A stretch of DNA of 64,000 bases, from contig NZ_QMKQ01000001.1 of assembly GCF_003287975.1 (NCBI RefSeq), forward strand, positions 248,001 through 312,000. Direction: 5' to 3'. Positions 7,562 through 19,663 of this stretch are shown here, in pieces (position 1 is the first letter of the stretch; each line of letters opens with the position of its first letter). Both the position numbers and the translations under genes were made by a program. This DNA comes from Arthrobacter sp. AQ5-05. Its GTDB lineage: Bacteria; Actinomycetota; Actinomycetes; Actinomycetales; Micrococcaceae. The notes beneath the pieces were generated by a model. It saw only the letters and a program-made list of their open reading frames with translations, was not told the origin of the DNA and searched no databases.

Positions 7562-9610
7562 GTGCTTTCATTCCTTGCCGCGCTGAAGCGGATTCTGGTG
7601 GGGCGCCCCTTCAGGACCGAGAGGCTGAAGCAGGCGCCGCTTCGCAAACGCCTCGCGCTGCCCATTTTCTCCGCCTCCGCGTTCTCCTCCATCGCCTACG
7701 CCCCGGACGAGGTGATGCTCACCCTGGCGCTGGCCGGGCTGGGAGCCATGGCATTCTCGCCCTCGGTGGGCCTGGCCGTCATGGTCGTCATGCTGGTCAT
7801 CATTGCCTCCTACCGGCAGTCGGTGAAGGCCTACCCCTCCGGTGGCGGGGACTATGAGATCGCCTCGGTGAACCTGGGGCACCGCGCCGGGACCACCGTG
7901 GCGGCTGCCCTGCTGGTGGACTTCGTGCTCACCGTCGCCGTGTCGATTTCCTCGGCATCGCACTACGTGGTCGCCGCGTTCCCCGCCATGGCCGGGTCCC
8001 AGACGTGGATCGCGATCGCCGGGGTCGTGATCCTCGCGGTGCTGAACCTGCGCGGGCGCGGGCGCTCCCGGATCGGCAGCGCGGCACCGGTGTACCTGTT
8101 TGTCGGGGTGGTCTTGGTGATGCTGGCTGCCGGCGGAATCCTGGCCGCGACCGGGAACCTGGGCACCGCACCGAGTGCCGGGTTCGAGGTCGTCCCGGAC
8201 CCGGACTACCCGCACGGGCTCACCGGGCTGGCCGGGGTGCTGCTGGTGCTGCGCGCCTTCTCCACCGGCTCGGCCGCGCTGACGGGCGTGGAGGTCCCGA
8301 TCTCCAACGTGCACACGCTGGCCGCGCCCAAGGCCCGCAATGCGGCGACCGTGCTGCTGCTGCTGGGGCTGATTGCCGGCGCGTTGACCCTGGGAACCAT
8401 GTACCTGGCCCGGGCCGTGCAGGTCCACGTGGTCGAGGACCCGGCCACCGGGCTGCGCCTGGACGGCGGGCCGATTCCGGCGGACTACATCCAGCACCCG
8501 GTGCTGGGCCAGCTGGCCGAGGCGATCTTCGGCGGCGAATCGGTGGGCCTGTACCTGGTGCTGGCCTTGACCGTGGCGGTGCTGCTGATGGCCTCGCACA
8601 CCTCCTTCAATTCCTTCCCGAACCTGGCCTCGCACCTGGCCACCGACGGCTACCTGCCCCGCCAGCTGCGCACCCGCGGGGACCGGCTGGGCTTCTCCAA
8701 CGGCATCGTGGCCCTGGCCATTGCCGCCATCGTGCTGATCTGGGTTTTCAACGCCCACGTGCCGACGCTGATCCAGCTCTACGTGGTGGGGGTGTTCGTC
8801 TCCTTCACCCTCAGCCAGCTGGGCATGATCAGGCACTGGGGCCGCGAACTGGCCCAGACCCCGGACAAGCGGGTGCGCGCCCGTATCCACCGCTCGAGGC
8901 TGCTGAACCTGGTGGGCTTCGGCCTCACCGCGGCGGTGCTGGTGATCGTGCTTGGCACCCGGCTGGTGCACGGCGCCTGGCTGGCGGTGCTGGGCATCGC
9001 GGTGCTCTTCTTCATGATGGACGCGCTGCACCGGCATTACGTGCAGGTCGACGGGGAACTGGCCATCGGCGCCGAGGACTCGGCCACCGCGCTGCCGGCC
9101 CGCGTGCACGCACTGGTGCTGGTCTCCACGCTGCGCAAGCCGGTGCTGCGGGCCGTGGCCTTCGCCCGCGCCGCCCGGCCCTCGAAGCTTGATGCCATCG
9201 TCGTGGACGCTGACTCCGAGCGCACCGAGGCGACGCTGAAGCAGTGGGAAGCACTGGGCATCCCGGTGCCGATCACGGTGCTGGCCTCCCCGTACCGGGA
9301 GATCTCCGCGCCGCTGATCGAGTACATCCGCTCCATCAAGCGCGATTCCCCGCGCGACTTGATCGTCGTCTACATCCCCGAATACGTGGTGGGCCGCTGG
9401 TGGGAGCAGCTGGTGCACAACCAGACGGCGATGCGCATCAAGAACCGACTGCACTACGAGCCCGGGGTCGTGGTGGCCTCGGTGCCGTGGCGCCTGGCCT
9501 CCTCGGACGTCTCGACGTTCCTGGGTCCCACCGAGCAGGGCTCTGCCGGGGCCAAGCCCCGCAACACTTCCGCAACACTTCCGATCTCCAAGCCGAAAGA
9601 CACTCCATGA
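7562..9610 (+). CDS. APC-superfamily permease, KimA-like (probable K+/H+ symporter)
   Basis: Large membrane transporter of 682 aa. About 12 hydrophobic helices fill residues 30-490, and a soluble C-terminal domain of about 150 residues follows (ALVLVSTLRKPVLRAVAFARA onward), as in KimA of Bacillus. The first helix carries IFSASAFSSIAYAPDEV, the conserved substrate loop of this subfamily. KimA imports K+ and is inhibited by c-di-AMP; the neighbouring CeoB/CeoC proteins fit a potassium role, but older annotation would say amino-acid permease. The start is GTG 7562. The stop overlaps the next ATG (ATGA). Confidence 0.82.
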   Translation: MLSFLAALKRILVGRPFRTERLKQAPLRKRLALPIFSASAFSSIAYAPDEVMLTLALAGLGAMAFSPSVGLAVMVVMLVIIASYRQSVKAYPSGGGDYEIASVNLGHRAGTTVAAALLVDFVLTVAVSISSASHYVVAAFPAMAGSQTWIAIAGVVILAVLNLRGRGRSRIGSAAPVYLFVGVVLVMLAAGGILAATGNLGTAPSAGFEVVPDPDYPHGLTGLAGVLLVLRAFSTGSAALTGVEVPISNVHTLAAPKARNAATVLLLLGLIAGALTLGTMYLARAVQVHVVEDPATGLRLDGGPIPADYIQHPVLGQLAEAIFGGESVGLYLVLALTVAVLLMASHTSFNSFPNLASHLATDGYLPRQLRTRGDRLGFSNGIVALAIAAIVLIWVFNAHVPTLIQLYVVGVFVSFTLSQLGMIRHWGRELAQTPDKRVRARIHRSRLLNLVGFGLTAAVLVIVLGTRLVHGAWLAVLGIAVLFFMMDALHRHYVQVDGELAIGAEDSATALPARVHALVLVSTLRKPVLRAVAFARAARPSKLDAIVVDADSERTEATLKQWEALGIPVPITVLASPYREISAPLIEYIRSIKRDSPRDLIVVYIPEYVVGRWWEQLVHNQTAMRIKNRLHYEPGVVVASVPWRLASSDVSTFLGPTEQGSAGAKPRNTSATLPISKPKDTP

Positions 9611-10959
9611 GCACGCACGAAAACATCCTGAAGGTGCGCCTGGGCGCTCCTGCCCACGGCGGACACACCGTCGCTCGCCACGAGGGCCGGGTGATCTTCG
9701 TGCGCCACGGGATCCCCGGCGAACTGGTGTCCGTCGCCGTGCGCGAGGACGGCGAGAAGGCCCGCTTCTGGCGCGGCGACGTCGTGGAGGTCCACGAACC
9801 GGCCGAATCCCGGGTGCCGCATTTCTGGACGCAGGCCGATTCCCTGCACGCGGCTGCACGCGGCGCGCTGCCGGTGGGCGGCGCCGAATTCGGGCACATC
9901 TCCCTGGAGGCCCAGCGCGAGATCAAGGGCCAGATCTTCGTTGAGCAGCTGGCGCGCCTGGGCGGCATCGATGCCGCCGAGCACGGCTTTACCGGGGTGC
10001 GGGCCCCCGAGGGCGAGAGCGAGGACGCGCTGGGCTGGCGCACCCGCACGGCGTTCGCCGTCGATTCCAAGGGCCGCCTGGCCATGAGCCCCTTCCGCTC
10101 CAACGACCTGGTCCCGGTCAAGGAAATGCCGCTGGCGCACCCGAAGATCAACGAGCTCAAGCTCTGGGAACTGCCACTGGTGGGCATCAGCCGCGTCGAG
10201 GTTGCCGTCGGATCGGGGGAGGACTCCGGGGTGCTGGTGCTCTTCGTCGAGGACGGAACCGTCGCCGGGGCCGCCGGGCGCGCGGCCAAGCGCCTGCCGG
10301 AGTGGGCCTCCGCCGCCTCCGTGACCCAGGTCGGCGGCTCGGTCGCCGACGGCCGGGGGGTCCTGCAGCGCCTGCGCGGGCGCACCTGGCTTTCCGAGTC
10401 GGTTGCCGGGCACGACTACCGCATCACCGGCGAGGGCTTCTGGCAGATCCACCGCCTGGCGCCCGCGGCCCTGGTCGAGCGCGTCATGGCCCAGCTGGCA
10501 CCGGGCTACGGTGCCCGGGTTGCCGACCTCTACGCCGGCGCGGGGCTCTTCAGCGCCCCGCTGGCCAAGGCCGTGGGGGACGACGGCATGCTGTTGTCCA
10601 TCGAGGGTGCCCCGGGCACCAGCAAGGACGCTCTCAAGAACCTGCGCGAATTTCCCCAGGCGATCATTTCCCAGGGCCGCGTCGAGAAGACGCTGTCGCG
10701 GGAATTGAACACCCGCAAGGCCAAGCTCGACTCGATCGTGCTTGATCCGCCGCGCACCGGTGCCGGCAAGGCAGCGGTCTCCGCGATGGTCCGTTCGGGC
10801 GCCAAGAAGATCTCCTACGTTTCCTGCGACCCGGCCTCGTTCGCCCGCGACACGGCCGACCTGGGCACTGCCGGTTTCCGCCTGGACCAGGTCGAGGTCA
10901 TCGACCTGTATCCGCACACCCACCACATGGAGACCGTCGGATTGTTTGTTCGCCGCTGA
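9607..10959 (+). CDS. TRAM-domain class I SAM-dependent RNA methyltransferase (RumA/TrmA-like)
   Basis: Probable uracil-5 methyltransferase acting on rRNA or tRNA. Residues 1-60 form a TRAM RNA-binding domain (LGAPAHGGHTVARHEGRVIFVRHGIPGE). The SAM-binding motif is VADLYAGAGLFSAPLA. The catalytic Cys lies in SYVSCDPASFARD, and LDPPRTGAGK is the DPPR motif. The Fe-S cysteines seen in RumA are not evident, so the cluster-free type is likely. ATG 9607 overlaps the permease stop by 4 bases. 450 aa is the normal size. Confidence 0.9.
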   Translation: MSTHENILKVRLGAPAHGGHTVARHEGRVIFVRHGIPGELVSVAVREDGEKARFWRGDVVEVHEPAESRVPHFWTQADSLHAAARGALPVGGAEFGHISLEAQREIKGQIFVEQLARLGGIDAAEHGFTGVRAPEGESEDALGWRTRTAFAVDSKGRLAMSPFRSNDLVPVKEMPLAHPKINELKLWELPLVGISRVEVAVGSGEDSGVLVLFVEDGTVAGAAGRAAKRLPEWASAASVTQVGGSVADGRGVLQRLRGRTWLSESVAGHDYRITGEGFWQIHRLAPAALVERVMAQLAPGYGARVADLYAGAGLFSAPLAKAVGDDGMLLSIEGAPGTSKDALKNLREFPQAIISQGRVEKTLSRELNTRKAKLDSIVLDPPRTGAGKAAVSAMVRSGAKKISYVSCDPASFARDTADLGTAGFRLDQVEVIDLYPHTHHMETVGLFVRR

Positions 10960-10970
10960 GCGATGATGTG

Positions 10971-11006
10971 ACCCCGCTGAACCCGAAAATGTCGGGTTGG
11001 CGGGGT
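10971..11006 (+). terminator. Terminator hairpin after the RNA methyltransferase gene
   Basis: The arms ACCCCGCTGAACCCGA and TCGGGTTGGCGGGGT pair with one bulge around a 5-base loop, 12 bases after the stop codon. There is no long T-run. Confidence 0.7.
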
Positions 11007-11023
11007 TCGATGGGCGGCGGGGG

Positions 11024-11087
11024 ATAGACTGTCTATAGCTCTGTCGCAAGAAACCACGAGTTGAACTCAGTTAGGATCGCCTAACTG
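11024..11087 (+). promoter_or_regulatory. Palindromic control region upstream of acnA
   Basis: Two inverted repeats lie between the terminator and aconitase. The first is ATAGACTGTCTAT (11024-11036), a 6-bp arm palindrome around one base. The second has 8-bp arms CAGTTAGG and CCTAACTG (11068-11075, 11080-11087) around ATCG. The word TAGGAT (11072-11077) inside the second could be a -10 element. Such dyads suggest binding of a dimeric repressor; the regulator is not known and no acnR-type gene follows acnA here. Confidence 0.5.
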
Positions 11088-11140
11088 GATTTCCTTGTGG
11101 GTGTGCAACGAAGATGAAAAATCCGGCGAGAGGAGTCCCC

Positions 11141-13846
<2,706 letters not shown>

Positions 13847-13862
13847 CCAGTTAGCGCAGATC

Positions 13863-13922
13863 AACGCACCGCAAGGGCGGACCGTACCGGAGCAATCCGG
13901 AACGGCCCGCCCTTGCGGCGTT
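13863..13922 (+). terminator. Terminator after acnA
   Basis: A long stem pairs AACGC-ACCGCAAGGGCGG with CCGCCCTTGCGGCGTT, with an inner CCGG/CCGG part and an AGCAAT loop. It starts 17 bases after the acnA stop. Confidence 0.75.
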
Positions 13923-14051
13923 AAGGTCAAGGCATCTCCCGCCTTTCCCCGCCGCAGCGCCGGCAAGGGTGCATTTTCATGGCAATCCTGCCGGTTATGG
14001 GCTTTACTGGTCCTAATACCCCTTGACGTCGTGGGAATGAGGTCGAACATC

Positions 14052-14471
14052 ATGGATTCGGGCCAGCTGGTGTGGATCATCGTCATCGCCGTAGTTGTAT
14101 TGGCACTGCTGGGGTTGGCGCTGTTCTTCGCGCAACGGCGGAAGAAGGAAAAAGACCTCGAACAGGCAAAAACCCTCCGCGAGGCGGCAGCAGAGGAGGA
14201 ACTGGACGCGCGGGAAAAGGAAGCCCGGGCAGCCCGGGCGGAAGCGGACGCGCAGCAGGCGCGCGTTGACGCCGACCGCCTTCAGGACGAAGCCCGGAGA
14301 CTCAACCACGGCGCCGAGTCGGCGCGATCCAGCGCCCGCGAACGAGCCAGACATGCCCGGTCGCTCGATCCGGATTCGGATGCCGGGGCAAGCCGTGGGC
14401 AGGACCCCGACGATGAGCGGCAGGAGCCGGTTCGCAACCCCCACCGGGATGAAGGCACTGCCGAGCGCTGA
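14052..14471 (+). CDS. Small membrane-anchored charged protein, unknown function
   Basis: I do not recognise a family. The 139-residue product starts MDSGQLVWIIVIAVVVLALL, one membrane helix at about residues 6-26, followed by a basic stop-transfer cluster (RRKKEKD). A long Ala/Glu/Arg segment with heptad-like spacing (residues 35-100) suggests a coiled coil or extended helix, and an acidic disordered tail follows. ATG 14052 was chosen for GAGG nine bases upstream; an in-frame ATG at 14037 is possible. The topology would place most of the protein in the cytosol. Confidence 0.65.
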   Translation: MDSGQLVWIIVIAVVVLALLGLALFFAQRRKKEKDLEQAKTLREAAAEEELDAREKEARAARAEADAQQARVDADRLQDEARRLNHGAESARSSARERARHARSLDPDSDAGASRGQDPDDERQEPVRNPHRDEGTAER

Positions 14472-14476
14472 GACGG

Positions 14477-14509
14477 GCCCCCGTGCCCCGACCGGTTGCG
14501 CACGGGGGT
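14477..14509. terminator. Bidirectional terminator between the small membrane protein gene and arsC
   Basis: The arms CCCCCGTGC (14478-14486) and GCACGGGGG (14500-14508) form a GC-rich hairpin directly abutting the arsC stop codon at 14509-14511. It separates two convergent genes. Confidence 0.65.
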
Positions 14510-14928
14510 CAGGCGGTTGTCGTGCCGAGCTCGGCTTTCAGAGCCGCCACCCGGGCAGCGAGGTCGTCGCGGAGGAACACCATGCGCTCGCGCTCGGTGG
14601 ACAGTTCGACCGGGGCCTCGGCGGGAACCCAGCGCTCCATCGTGACGCCCTCGAGCTCGGGCACCTGGGCCTCGCCCACGATGACGACCCGGTCCGCGGC
14701 ACGCAGCGCCTCCTCGGTCAGCGCGGTGGGGACCTCGGCACGCATGTCCGCGCCCAGCTCCGCGACAACGTCCGCGGCCAACTCGTTGATGTGCTGGGCC
14801 GGGAGCAGACCGGCCGAAAGGACCTGCACGCCCGTACCCGCGGCCTGGCGCAGCAATGCGGCGGCGAGCTGGGACTTGCCCCCGTTGGTGTTGCAGACGA
14901 AGAGGACATTGGGTTTCGTCTCTGGCAC
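14509..14928 (-). CDS. arsC: Low-molecular-weight phosphatase-fold arsenate reductase / arsenate-mycothiol transferase
   Basis: Protein of the LMW tyrosine-phosphatase fold. The N terminus NVLFVCNTNGGKSQLA carries the P-loop, but it reads C-x5-K rather than C-x5-R. Lys in this place, with NGGKSQ, is what I recall from the actinobacterial arsenate-mycothiol transferases, which join arsenate to mycothiol before reduction by mycoredoxin. The conserved acidic late loop is present as ERWVPAEAP rather than the usual DP pair. The start is GTG 14928 with AAGGA about 10 bases upstream. No arsR or arsenite pump gene lies nearby. Confidence 0.75.
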   Translation of the reverse strand: MPETKPNVLFVCNTNGGKSQLAAALLRQAAGTGVQVLSAGLLPAQHINELAADVVAELGADMRAEVPTALTEEALRAADRVVIVGEAQVPELEGVTMERWVPAEAPVELSTERERMVFLRDDLAARVAALKAELGTTTA

Positions 14929-15158
14929 GGCGGCAGATCCTTTACTGGTGGTCGGGGTCGGGAAGCCGGCCCATCTCTTCCCTCCATCCTATGGTCCAGG
15001 GCCCTCGGGCGCCTATGCCGAGGGCGCCGGCCGCAGGCGCGACGCAAGGGAACCGCTTGGACCCCGCCCGGGAGGTACTCCGTGCCATCGCCCGACACCT
15101 CCAACACCGTGCGGCCGCGGCCCGCGGCCCGACGGGTCGATGCCGACCGGGATACGCC

Positions 15159-16903
15159 GTGAGTGAGCCGAAACCGGCAGCCGGGGGATTCCGTGGGCAA
15201 CCCTCCATCGAGCCCCACGACGTTGTCGAGGAAACCCGGGCCGCTGGAGTCCCTGCCCAATACGGGGTTGCTCCCCGGGTGCGGGTGGGCCGTGGCCGCT
15301 GGCTGAACCTGCTGTGGCTGATGCCGCTGGGCTTCGTGGACCTGTTGGCCGCGGTCGCCGTGGCCAAGGGCCTGCGCGAAACCGCGGGGGCCGCGGACTT
15401 CCTCAGTCAGCACCCCGGCACGGTGCTGCCCGCCGGTGCCGAGGAGGCCGCGGGCTTCCCTCCGTGGTGGGCTGGCAGCACTTGTTGAACATGGTGCCGC
15501 TGATCCCGATCATCCGCTCCGGGGTGACGATCATCGCCGACCGCCCGGCTGTACTGGACAAGTAACTCCACGCCCGGCAGGGACTGGTTCAGGGTCCAGG
15601 GGCCCGTCCCCGCCGACCCGCTGTACATCGCCAAGGAAGACTCGATCACGCTGCCCGATTCCATCGGGATGCCCGGACGGCGGCACTTGATCGGGCTGGC
15701 CCGCTGGTGGCACCTGGGCGTGGACACGCTGTGGCTGGCCAACGGGATCGTGTTCCACCTCCTGCTGTCCACCTCCGGACGCCGGCTGCGTTTGGTGCCC
15801 ACCAGCTGGGAGGCATTCCCCAACGCCGTCTCGGTCGCCGTGCAGTACCTGTCCCTGGATTGGCCCACCGACCACGCCTGGACCGGGGACAACTTCCTTC
15901 AGATGCTGGCCTACTTCGTCACCGTGTTCATCGCCGCGCCACCGGACCTTCTCACCGGGCTGGGCATGTACCCGGCGCTGTCCACCAAGTTCCGGTGGAT
16001 CAGCAGGTTCTTCAGCATCCAGGTGGCCCGTTCCCTGCCTTTCCTGGTTCCTGGTGTGGTTCCTGGTGTTCATCGTGATGCACGTGTCGCTGGTCATCGC
16101 CACCGATGCGCTGCACAACCTGAACATGATGTAGGCCAACAGGGACGAGCCGCACGGGTGGGCCGGCTTCCGGATCTTCGCGCTCTCGCTGGCTGTCATG
16201 ACGGTGTTCTGGGTGGCGGCCACCCCGTTCAGCCACCGGCACCGGCGGGTGGTCCGGCGGGTGGGCTACGCGCTCAGCGGGCCCGGCAGCGACTCTTCGA
16301 GCATCTGGATTCGAAGCCGGGCCGGTACACCGAAAAGGACATTTCCCCCTACCTGTGGCACAACGGCAAGTACCCGGTGGGCGAGGACCACCAGCAGCTG
16401 AGTGACGGGAACCTTGCCGAGTATCGGCTGCAGATCTCCGGGCTGGTGGTGAACCCGGTCGCGCGGAGCCTTCAGGAATTGCGTGCGCTGGAGCACCACG
16501 AGCAGATCACCCAGCATTTCTGCATCCAGGGCTGGTCCGGTGTCGCCAAAGGGGGAGGGGTGTCCATCGGCACCGTCCTTGATTCGGCCAGACCGGATCC
16601 GAAGGCGAAATGGGTGATCTTCTACTTATTCGCCGAGGTCCGGACGGCGGGATCTACTACGCCGTGCAACCCATCGAGCAGATGCGCCACCAACTCACGA
16701 TGCCGGCCTACGACATGAACGACGGGGAACTGTCCTTCGGCCACGGGGTTCCGCTGCGGCTGCGCCACGAGGTCCAGCTCGGCTTCAACCTCGTGAAATG
16801 GAGCAAGGGCATCGAATTGGTGGAGGACTTCGGGCCATTCGGCGGCGGCGAGGGCGGGTACAACAACGAATTCGAGTTCTTCGGCTACCGGCAATCGAGC
16901 TGA
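15159..16903 (+). pseudogene. Decayed molybdopterin-dependent oxidoreductase with cytochrome b domain
   Basis: Pieces of one protein of about 575 aa can be read in succession in different frames. The N terminus VSEPKPAAGGFRGQPSIEPH starts at GTG 15159. A membrane cytochrome-b-like region follows (RLYWTSNSTPGRDWF, LARWWHLGVDTLW, LSLDWPTDHAWT), then a sulfite-oxidase-fold Mo domain (HEQITQHFCIQGWSG with the molybdenum Cys, then QLTMPAYDMNDGEL, FFGYRQSS). Frameshifts fall near 15470, 15548, 16042, 16285 and 16635, and a TAG at 16132-16134 replaces an expected Tyr codon. The many independent lesions mean an old inactivation and not one sequencing slip. The intact protein would be a membrane-bound molybdoenzyme. 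Confidence 0.88.
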
Positions 16904-16916
16904 GTCGCGTCCCGTC

Positions 16917-16938
16917 CGAAGGTTTTCCGGAACCTTCG
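16917..16938 (+). terminator. Hairpin after the molybdopterin pseudogene
   Basis: The arms CGAAGGTT and AACCTTCG pair around a 6-base loop, 14 bases past the last stop of the pseudogene and before the dxs promoter region. Confidence 0.5.
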
Positions 16939-17086
16939 CCGCAGCCCCGCGCAGCAGGTGGACGGCGGGACCCGCCGCCCCTGCCCGGGGGAGCAACGAT
17001 GTGGCGTGCACCGCCATGGTACCCGGGTCCCAACCCGTACGCGGTAAGATTGAACGGGTATTTGTCATCTCGAAAGGACTGCCTCC

Positions 17087-19054
17087 GTGCCATTGCTTCA
17101 GACCATCAAGGAACCGCGGGACCTTCGTGGCCTGGACGCGGCCCAAATGCAGCAATTGGCCAAGGAAATCCGCTCGTTCCTGATCAAGAACGTGGCTCGA
17201 ACCGGCGGACACCTGGGCCCGAACCTCGGCGTGGTCGAGCTGACCCTGGGCATCCACCGGATCTTCGATTCGCCCACCGACTCCATCATCTTCGACACCG
17301 GGCACCAGTCCTACGTGCACAAGCTGCTGACCGGCCGCCAGGACTTCTCCACGCTGCGCCAGGAAGGCGGGCTCTCCGGATACCCGGAACGCGCCGAATC
17401 GGTGCACGACATCGTCGAATCCTCGCACGCCTCCTCCTCGCTGTCCTGGGCCGACGGGATCTCCCGCGCCCGCAAGCTCACCGGCGAGGCCGAGCGCTAC
17501 GTGGTCGCCCTGGTGGGCGACGGCGCCCTGACCGGCGGCATGGCCTGGGAAGCTGTCAACAACATCGCCGCCGACAAGGACCGCCGGGTGGTCATCGTGG
17601 TCAACGACAACGGCCGCTCCTACGCCCCGACCATCGGCGGGCTTGCCGACCAGCTGGCCGGGCTGCGCCAGCGCCTGGACCAGTTCCGCACGCACCCCGC
17701 CTACGAAGACACCATGGACAAGCTCAAGAACCGCCTGAAGGACTCGGGTGCCGTGGGCCAGTTCGCCTACAAGTCCCTGCATGCCACCAAGAAGGGCATC
17801 AAGGACTGGTGGGCCCCCCAGGGACTCTTCGAGGACCTGGGCATGAAGTACATCGGCCCCATCGACGGGCACAACCAGGGGGCCGTCGACGAAGCGCTGC
17901 TGCAGGCACGGAAGTTCGCCGGCCCGGTCATCGTGCACGCGCTGACCGAGAAGGGCCGCGGCTACGCACCTGCCCGCGCCGACGAGGCCGACCAGTTCCA
18001 CGCCGTGGGGGTCATCGACCCGCAGACCGGCGAACCGGTCTCCAAGGCCTCGGCCCGCTCCTGGACCTCCGTCTTCGGCGAGGAAATCGCCGACATCGCC
18101 GACGAGCGGGCGGACATCGTCGCCATCACCGGGGCGATGCTGCAACCGGTGGGCCTGAAGACCATGTCCGAACGCCACCCCGACCGCGTGCTGGATGTCG
18201 GCATCGCCGAGCAGCACGCGATGACCTCCGCCGCCGGCCTGGCCTTCGGCGGCCTGCACCCGGTGGTCTGCGTCTACGCGACCTTCCTGAACCGCGCCTT
18301 CGACCAGCTGCTCATGGACGTGGCCCTGCACAAGGCAGGGGTCACCGTGGTCCTGGACCGCGCCGGGGTCACCGGCCCCGACGGGCCCAGCCACCACGGC
18401 ATGTGGGACATGGCACTGATGCAGATCGTCCCCCACCTGCACCTGGCCGCCCCGCGCGACGCGGTGCGGCTGCGCGAGGAATTGCGCGAGGCGGTGGCCA
18501 TCAAGGACGCGCCCTCGGTCATCCGATTCTCCAAGGGCAGCGTGGGACCGGAGATCGTCGCGATCCAGCGCCTGCACGACGGCGTGGACATCCTGGCCAA
18601 GCTCGGCGCCGGCGAGGAACGCGACGTGCTCATCGTCTCGGTCGGCGCCATGAGCGAACTCTGCCTGGACGTCGCGGCGCGCCTGAACGCCCAGGGCATC
18701 ACCGTCACCGTGGTCGACCCGCGCTGGGTGCTTCCGGTGCCACGCTCCATCATCGGCCTGGCCGCCCGCCACCGCATCGTCGTCTGCGTCGAGGACGGCG
18801 TCCGCGCCGGCGGCGTGGGATCGCGGATCCGCCAGGAAATGCGGGCTGCCGGGGTCGACACGGCGCTGAACGAGGTCGGGCTGCCCACCGAGTTCCTCGC
18901 CCACGGCACCCGCGGGGAGGTCCTGGAGCGGGTCGGGCTCACCGCCGACCGGATCGCCAACGACACCCTGGCCCAGGTGCTGGGCACCAAGGTCCCCTTC
19001 GCCCGGCCGCTGCCCGGGGCCGAGATGCCCACCGGACAGATTCCCCAGCTGTGA
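17087..19054 (+). CDS. dxs: 1-deoxy-D-xylulose-5-phosphate synthase
   Basis: First enzyme of the MEP isoprenoid pathway: condenses pyruvate and glyceraldehyde 3-phosphate with thiamine diphosphate. The N-terminal domain has [14 protein letters not shown] with the catalytic His, [15 protein letters not shown], and the ThDP-Mg motif [16 protein letters not shown]. The middle pyrimidine domain shows [17 protein letters not shown] with the essential Glu, and [15 protein letters not shown]. The length is 655 aa. The start is GTG 17087 with AAGGAC eight bases upstream; TAAGAT at 17045-17050 could be the -10 box. The stop overlaps the next start (GTGA). Confidence 0.97.
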   Translation: MPLLQTIKEPRDLRGLDAAQMQQLAKEIRSFLIKNVARTGGHLGPNLGVVELTLGIHRIFDSPTDSIIFDTGHQSYVHKLLTGRQDFSTLRQEGGLSGYPERAESVHDIVESSHASSSLSWADGISRARKLTGEAERYVVALVGDGALTGGMAWEAVNNIAADKDRRVVIVVNDNGRSYAPTIGGLADQLAGLRQRLDQFRTHPAYEDTMDKLKNRLKDSGAVGQFAYKSLHATKKGIKDWWAPQGLFEDLGMKYIGPIDGHNQGAVDEALLQARKFAGPVIVHALTEKGRGYAPARADEADQFHAVGVIDPQTGEPVSKASARSWTSVFGEEIADIADERADIVAITGAMLQPVGLKTMSERHPDRVLDVGIAEQHAMTSAAGLAFGGLHPVVCVYATFLNRAFDQLLMDVALHKAGVTVVLDRAGVTGPDGPSHHGMWDMALMQIVPHLHLAAPRDAVRLREELREAVAIKDAPSVIRFSKGSVGPEIVAIQRLHDGVDILAKLGAGEERDVLIVSVGAMSELCLDVAARLNAQGITVTVVDPRWVLPVPRSIIGLAARHRIVVCVEDGVRAGGVGSRIRQEMRAAGVDTALNEVGLPTEFLAHGTRGEVLERVGLTADRIANDTLAQVLGTKVPFARPLPGAEMPTGQIPQL

Positions 19055-19650
19055 GCGCAGCAGCACCGGTGCCCGCGAACCTGCCCCGGGACCCGGCCGG
19101 CGCCGCCCCCGGGGACCTGGTGGTGGCCCGCGCCTGGAAATACGACGGGCACCCGCACTGGGTGGTGCCCGGGCGCTACCTGGGCGCGGATACCCATGGC
19201 CATTGGATCTACCAGCCGGCAGGCTCGCTGGTTTCGCGTCCCGGCCACGGACACTGGGCCGACACCGATGCGGTCTGCCTGGTGCCCCGTGCCGGAGAAT
19301 GGCTGGGCACGTTCTACGACGACCCCGCCGAGGACTTCCGCGTGTACCTCGATCTGTCCACCCAAATCGGCTGGCGCGAACTGGCCCGCGGCGGCTGGGA
19401 AGCGAACTCCGTTGACATGGACCTTGATGTCGTCGACTCGCGCTCGCGCGGGATCTACCTCGATGACGAGGACGAATTTGCGCAGCACGCCGCGGCCATG
19501 GGCTACCCGCCGGCGCTGGTCCGGAGCATCGGGGCCGAGGCACGGACACTGCTGCGTGCCGTCGGGCAGGGGCAGGCCCCCTTCGACGGCACCGCCACCG
19601 GCTGGCTGGCCCGCGGCCGCACCGAATTTTCACAGACACCATCCCGCTAA
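19051..19650 (+). CDS. DUF402 domain-containing protein
   Basis: 199-aa protein with the DUF402/FomD-like beta-barrel. The core runs from [19 protein letters not shown] through [33 protein letters not shown], which carries the Asp-rich metal-binding strands typical of the family. Some relatives are nucleoside phosphate phosphatases and RNA-capping-related hydrolases; the activity here is unproven. GTG 19051 overlaps the dxs stop by 4 bases, so it is translated in coupling with dxs. Confidence 0.82.
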   Translation: MSAAAPVPANLPRDPAGAAPGDLVVARAWKYDGHPHWVVPGRYLGADTHGHWIYQPAGSLVSRPGHGHWADTDAVCLVPRAGEWLGTFYDDPAEDFRVYLDLSTQIGWRELARGGWEANSVDMDLDVVDSRSRGIYLDDEDEFAQHAAAMGYPPALVRSIGAEARTLLRAVGQGQAPFDGTATGWLARGRTEFSQTPSR

Positions 19651-19663
19651 GGAGCACCACCAT

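Noticed and set aside
7568-9859. A 763-residue minus-strand open frame opposite the KimA-like gene
   Set aside because: Gln/His/Arg-rich shadow with no domain; the plus-strand gene has transmembrane helices and conserved motifs.
11060-11095. IdeR/DtxR iron box upstream of acnA
   Set aside because: TTAGG and CCTAA half sites are present but separated by 4 bases, not the 9 of the 19-bp iron box.
16622-19663. A 1013-residue minus-strand open frame across dxs
   Set aside because: It is Arg/Gly/Pro-rich shadow sequence opposite a clear dxs gene with all catalytic motifs; no family or ribosome site.
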